Shown one piece after another: positions 59,466 through 64,000 of a stretch of DNA of 64,000 nt. The DNA lies in the NCBI GenBank assembly GCA_022605405.1, contig JABYQQ010000003.1, positions 3,069,899 to 3,133,898 on the forward strand. Reading direction: 5' to 3'. Position 1 is the first letter of the stretch, and every line of letters starts with the position of its first letter. The notes beneath the pieces are model-generated. The model ran no database searches. It worked only from the letters and a program-made list of their open reading frames with translations, and was not told the DNA's origin. This DNA comes from Earliella scabrosa (Eukaryota > Basidiomycota > Agaricomycetes > Polyporales > Polyporaceae). The position numbers and the translations under genes are program-made.

Positions 59466-60374
59466 TCCGCGCATCGAGGTCCGCGCCTGGAACGTGTCCG
59501 ACGGTGCCGCGGCCCCAACGAGGACATTTGACAGTGCCGTCGTTGTTGCTGTCAAACACGCACATAACTGGCCAGTGGACGGACGCGGTCCTCGAGCGAA
59601 TGCGGCGCGCGTCCAGCCCCTCGTCCGTGGTGACTTCGGGAATCCAGGTGCCACAAAGGGCGTGCGAAGCTGCCCAGCGTCGTACGTTGAGTCCTAAACG
59701 CATAAGTAGTGATGTCAGGAAGCCGGCTCAAGTGGGACGTCGAAGAATCATGACCGGGTCAAAGAGCCCACATACGTTCATGGACGTCGGCTCAGGCTGG
59801 TGAATGTCGCGCAGAGCGATGCACATACCAGCGGACTAGCATCTAGGTATGTCAAAGGCGTCACCTGTGTGGAGATGCGCTCTTGTGCCTGATAGCATAT
59901 TAACGAATTCGACCCTCATACACTGGCGTACTTGGCGTGCAGCGTACGCGTGAACCTTCCGTACGAGATTAGATCTGGTCTACTACGTATTGCAGACGGC
60001 CCTGACACGCTATCATGTCCAACCTTGCGCTGCCGGCACATGGTGCAAGGTTTCGCAAACTCAGAGTGACGTCGGAGCCGGCCATGAAGCTTTAAAGGCT
60101 CCTACTACGCCCACTTTCTGTGCGCGACCAAGACGAAGGGAAACTTAGATTCAGCCACTGGACTTATTTCCGAGTCTGATAGAGGGTAATTATATGTACA
60201 AGCTGTACTGCAATGTAGTTATATTTGAAGGGGTGAAGACGGTGTTTCCCAATATGCAGGGAACCATTTGAATGCACCGTAATGAAGGAGTGGGGGGTTA
60301 TTTGCAGGCCCCATAAATGCGAGTGTAATTGTGAGGGAGTCAATGGGTATGGATGACCAATAGCTGATAAAATC
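59466..60374. other. Spacer before the satellite array
   Basis: No gene is supported. From about 60170 the sequence is clearly richer in A and T than the rest of the window (for example TATATGTACAAGCTGTAC), then changes abruptly into the G-rich satellite. Confidence 0.5.
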
Positions 60375-63300
60375 TTAGTGACGGTCGGAGTGTTACGGGT
60401 TGAAGTGTTGGGTAAACGAGTTAGAGGGCGAGGGCTAGAGTGTCGGGTTGACGCGTTAGAGCGGAAGGGTTGGAGCGTTAGCGTGCGAGGGTTGAAGCGT
60501 TAAGGACGAGGGTCAGAGCGTTGGGTTGACGTGTTCGGGACGAGTTGAAGTGTCAGGGTGACGTGTTAGGGACGACGGCTAGAGTGTTAGTGTGCGACGT
60601 TAGAGTGCTGGGTTAACGCGTAGAGTTGAAGTGTTAGGGACGACGGTCGGAGTGTTACGGGTTGAAGTGTTGGGTAAACGAGTTAGAGGGCGAGGGCTAG
60701 AGTGTCGGGTTGACGCGTTAGAGCGGAAGGGTTGGAGCGTTAGCGTGCGAGGGTTGAAGCGTTAAGGACGAGGGTCAGAGCGTTGGGTTGACGTGTTCGG
60801 GACGAGTTGAAGTGTCAGGGTGACGTGTTAGGGACGACGGCTAGAGTGTTAGTGTGCGACGTTAGAGTGCTGGGTTAACGCGTAGAGTTGAAGTGTTAGG
60901 GACGACGGTCGGAGTGTTACGGGTTGAAGTGTTGGGTAAACGAGTTAGAGGGCGAGGGCTAGAGTGTCGGGTTGACGCGTTAGAGCGGAAGGGTTGGAGC
61001 GTTAGCGTGCGAGGGTTGAAGCGTTAAGGACGAGGGTCAGAGCGTTGGGTTGACGTGTTCGGGACGAGTTGAAGTGTCAGGGTGACGTGTTAGGGACGAC
61101 GGCTAGAGTGTTAGTGTGCGACGTTAGAGTGCTGGGTTAACGCGTAGAGTTGAAGTGTTAGGGACGACGGTCGGAGTGTTACGGGTTGAAGTGTTGGGTA
61201 AACGAGTTAGAGGGCGAGGGCTAGAGTGTCGGGTTGACGCGTTAGAGCGGAAGGGTTGGAGCGTTAGCGTGCGAGGGTTGAAGCGTTAAGGACGAGGGTC
61301 AGAGCGTTGGGTTGACGTGTTCGGGACGAGTTGAAGTGTCAGGGTGACGTGTTAGGGACGACGGCTAGAGTGTTAGTGTGCGACGTTAGAGTGCTGGGTT
61401 AACGCGTAGAGTTGAAGTGTTAGGGACGACGGTCGGAGTGTTACGGGTTGAAGTGTTGGGTAAACGAGTTAGAGGGCGAGGGCTAGAGTGTCGGGTTGAC
61501 GCGTTAGAGCGGAAGGGTTGGAGCGTTAGCGTGCGAGGGTTGAAGCGTTAAGGACGAGGGTCAGAGCGTTGGGTTGACGTGTTCGGGACGAGTTGAAGTG
61601 TCAGGGTGACGTGTTAGGGACGACGGCTAGAGTGTTAGTGTGCGACGTTAGAGTGCTGGGTTAACGCGTAGAGTTGAAGTGTTAGGGACGACGGTCGGAG
61701 TGTTACGGGTTGAAGTGTTGGGTAAACGAGTTAGAGGGCGAGGGCTAGAGTGTCGGGTTGACGCGTTAGAGCGGAAGGGTTGGAGCGTTAGCGTGCGAGG
61801 GTTGAAGCGTTAAGGACGAGGGTCAGAGCGTTGGGTTGACGTGTTCGGGACGAGTTGAAGTGTCAGGGTGACGTGTTAGGGACGACGGCTAGAGTGTTAG
61901 TGTGCGACGTTAGAGTGCTGGGTTAACGCGTAGAGTTGAAGTGTTAGGGACGACGGTCGGAGTGTTACGGGTTGAAGTGTTGGGTAAACGAGTTAGAGGG
62001 CGAGGGCTAGAGTGTCGGGTTGACGCGTTAGAGCGGAAGGGTTGGAGCGTTAGCGTGCGAGGGTTGAAGCGTTAAGGACGAGGGTCAGAGCGTTGGGTTG
62101 ACGTGTTCGGGACGAGTTGAAGTGTCAGGGTGACGTGTTAGGGACGACGGCTAGAGTGTTAGTGTGCGACGTTAGAGTGCTGGGTTAACGCGTAGAGTTG
62201 AAGTGTTAGGGACGACGGTCGGAGTGTTACGGGTTGAAGTGTTGGGTAAACGAGTTAGAGGGCGAGGGCTAGAGTGTCGGGTTGACGCGTTAGAGCGGAA
62301 GGGTTGGAGCGTTAGCGTGCGAGGGTTGAAGCGTTAAGGACGAGGGTCAGAGCGTTGGGTTGACGTGTTCGGGACGAGTTGAAGTGTCAGGGTGACGTGT
62401 TAGGGACGACGGCTAGAGTGTTAGTGTGCGACGTTAGAGTGCTGGGTTAACGCGTAGAGTTGAAGTGTTAGGGACGACGGTCGGAGTGTTACGGGTTGAA
62501 GTGTTGGGTAAACGAGTTAGAGGGCGAGGGCTAGAGTGTCGGGTTGACGCGTTAGAGCGGAAGGGTTGGAGCGTTAGCGTGCGAGGGTTGAAGCGTTAAG
62601 GACGAGGGTCAGAGCGTTGGGTTGACGTGTTCGGGACGAGTTGAAGTGTCAGGGTGACGTGTTAGGGACGACGGCTAGAGTGTTAGTGTGCGACGTTAGA
62701 GTGCTGGGTTAACGCGTAGAGTTGAAGTGTTAGGGACGACGGTCGGAGTGTTACGGGTTGAAGTGTTGGGTAAACGAGTTAGAGGGCGAGGGCTAGAGTG
62801 TCGGGTTGACGCGTTAGAGCGGAAGGGTTGGAGCGTTAGCGTGCGAGGGTTGAAGCGTTAAGGACGAGGGTCAGAGCGTTGGGTTGACGTGTTCGGGACG
62901 AGTTGAAGTGTCAGGGTGACGTGTTAGGGACGACGGCTAGAGTGTTAGTGTGCGACGTTAGAGTGCTGGGTTAACGCGTAGAGTTGAAGTGTTAGGGACG
63001 ACGGTCGGAGTGTTACGGGTTGAAGTGTTGGGTAAACGAGTTAGAGGGCGAGGGCTAGAGTGTCGGGTTGACGCGTTAGAGCGGAAGGGTTGGAGCGTTA
63101 GCGTGCGAGGGTTGAAGCGTTAAGGACGAGGGTCAGAGCGTTGGGTTGACGTGTTCGGGACGAGTTGAAGTGTCAGGGTGACGTGTTAGGGACGACGGCT
63201 AGAGTGTTAGTGTGCGACGTTAGAGTGCTGGGTTAACGCGTAGAGTTGAAGTGTTAGGGACGACGGTCGGAGTGTTACGGGTTGAAGTGTTGGGTAAACG

Positions 63301-64000
63301 AGTTAGAGGGCGAGGGCTAGAGTGTCGGGTTGACGCGTTAGAGCGGAAGGGTTGGAGCGTTAGCGTGCGAGGGTTGAAGCGTTAAGGACGAGGGTCAGAG
63401 CGTTGGGTTGACGTGTTCGGGACGAGTTGAAGTGTCAGGGTGACGTGTTAGGGACGACGGCTAGAGTGTTAGTGTGCGACGTTAGAGTGCTGGGTTAACG
63501 CGTAGAGTTGAAGTGTTAGGGACGACGGTCGGAGTGTTACGGGTTGAAGTGTTGGGTAAACGAGTTAGAGGGCGAGGGCTAGAGTGTCGGGTTGACGCGT
63601 TAGAGCGGAAGGGTTGGAGCGTTAGCGTGCGAGGGTTGAAGCGTTAAGGACGAGGGTCAGAGCGTTGGGTTGACGTGTTCGGGACGAGTTGAAGTGTCAG
63701 GGTGACGTGTTAGGGACGACGGCTAGAGTGTTAGTGTGCGACGTTAGAGTGCTGGGTTAACGCGTAGAGTTGAAGTGTTAGGGACGACGGTCGGAGTGTT
63801 ACGGGTTGAAGTGTTGGGTAAACGAGTTAGAGGGCGAGGGCTAGAGTGTCGGGTTGACGCGTTAGAGCGGAAGGGTTGGAGCGTTAGCGTGCGAGGGTTG
63901 AAGCGTTAAGGACGAGGGTCAGAGCGTTGGGTTGACGTGTTCGGGACGAGTTGAAGTGTCAGGGTGACGTGTTAGGGACGACGGCTAGAGTGTTAGTGTG
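60375..64000 (+). repeat. 262-bp satellite array, about 14 units, runs off the right edge
   Basis: The anchor GACGGTCGGAGTGTTACGGG starts at 60380, 60642, 60904 and 61166 and continues at exactly 262-bp steps to the end of the window. Units read looked identical to one another, which implies very recent homogenisation. Each unit is itself built from degenerate short motifs of the kind GTTGAAGTGTTAGGG and GTTGACGCGTTAGAG, so it contains telomere-like TTAGGG strings. The plus strand is strongly G-rich over C. No gene or long frame is present, and the true length cannot be seen. Confidence 0.97.

Noticed and set aside
60375..64000. CRISPR array or true telomere
   Set aside because: There are no unique spacers between repeats, and the unit is 262 bp and mostly not TTAGGG, so it is a satellite.
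1..64000. tRNA, rRNA or autonomous transposon genes
   Set aside because: By eye I found no convincing cloverleaf, rRNA block, reverse transcriptase, integrase or transposase motif. Computed searches (tRNAscan, Rfam, repeat libraries) could still find some.

Overview
The window looks like nuclear DNA of a basidiomycete fungus, most likely an Agaricomycete. It is GC-rich, and its genes are broken by many introns, mostly about 50-65 nt, with GT(A/G)(A/C/T)G(T/C) donors. It carries families typical of mushroom genomes: NACHT-WD40 proteins with helical N-termini, multicopy F-box/LRR-like proteins, and long low-complexity proteins. All exon models below were built by hand from reading frame, splice signals and comparison between paralogues inside the window. 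No database was searched.

Layout. Bases 1-1913 (-) hold an F-box protein that runs off the left edge. Bases 2723-7700 (+) and 21384-26367 (-) hold two full-length paralogous NLR-type genes in opposite orientation (helical N-terminus, NACHT NTPase, two WD40 propellers); several of their exons have exactly the same length. Between them lie an unknown basidiomycete-type protein (11083-13229 +), a PD-(D/E)XK-like ORF with an in-frame stop (13569-14156 -), and 7 kb of decayed duplicated DNA. Bases 26368-36154 are decayed repeats containing a remnant of an endonuclease/exonuclease/phosphatase gene, a five-copy imperfect tandem repeat, and a captured HemK/PrmC-like methyltransferase piece. Bases 36155-51209 carry a small H...C protein, one F-box-like gene with an N-terminal coiled coil (37194-39470), two intact F-box paralogues (40662-42613 and 46185-48148) and a truncated, frameshifted third copy (50430-51209). 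Bases 51855-57801 (-) hold a 1735-residue SH3/TBC-domain protein. Bases 60375-64000 are a satellite with an exact 262-bp period that continues past the right edge.

Three patterns link the regions. First, remnants of the promoter and first exon of the SH3/TBC gene occur at 14.2, 42.9 and 48.3 kb, possibly also at 9.9 kb; a TBC-domain remnant lies inverted upstream of the gene at 58.9 kb. Second, a telobox-like element (CCCTAACCC followed by GCGCTTA) heads these copies and also lies upstream of an F-box gene. Third, three F-box genes share a 10-nt micro-exon at the same position and phase. NLR duplication, F-box expansion, gene fragments and a telomere-like satellite suggest a fast-evolving, perhaps subtelomeric, compartment. 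That location is inference.
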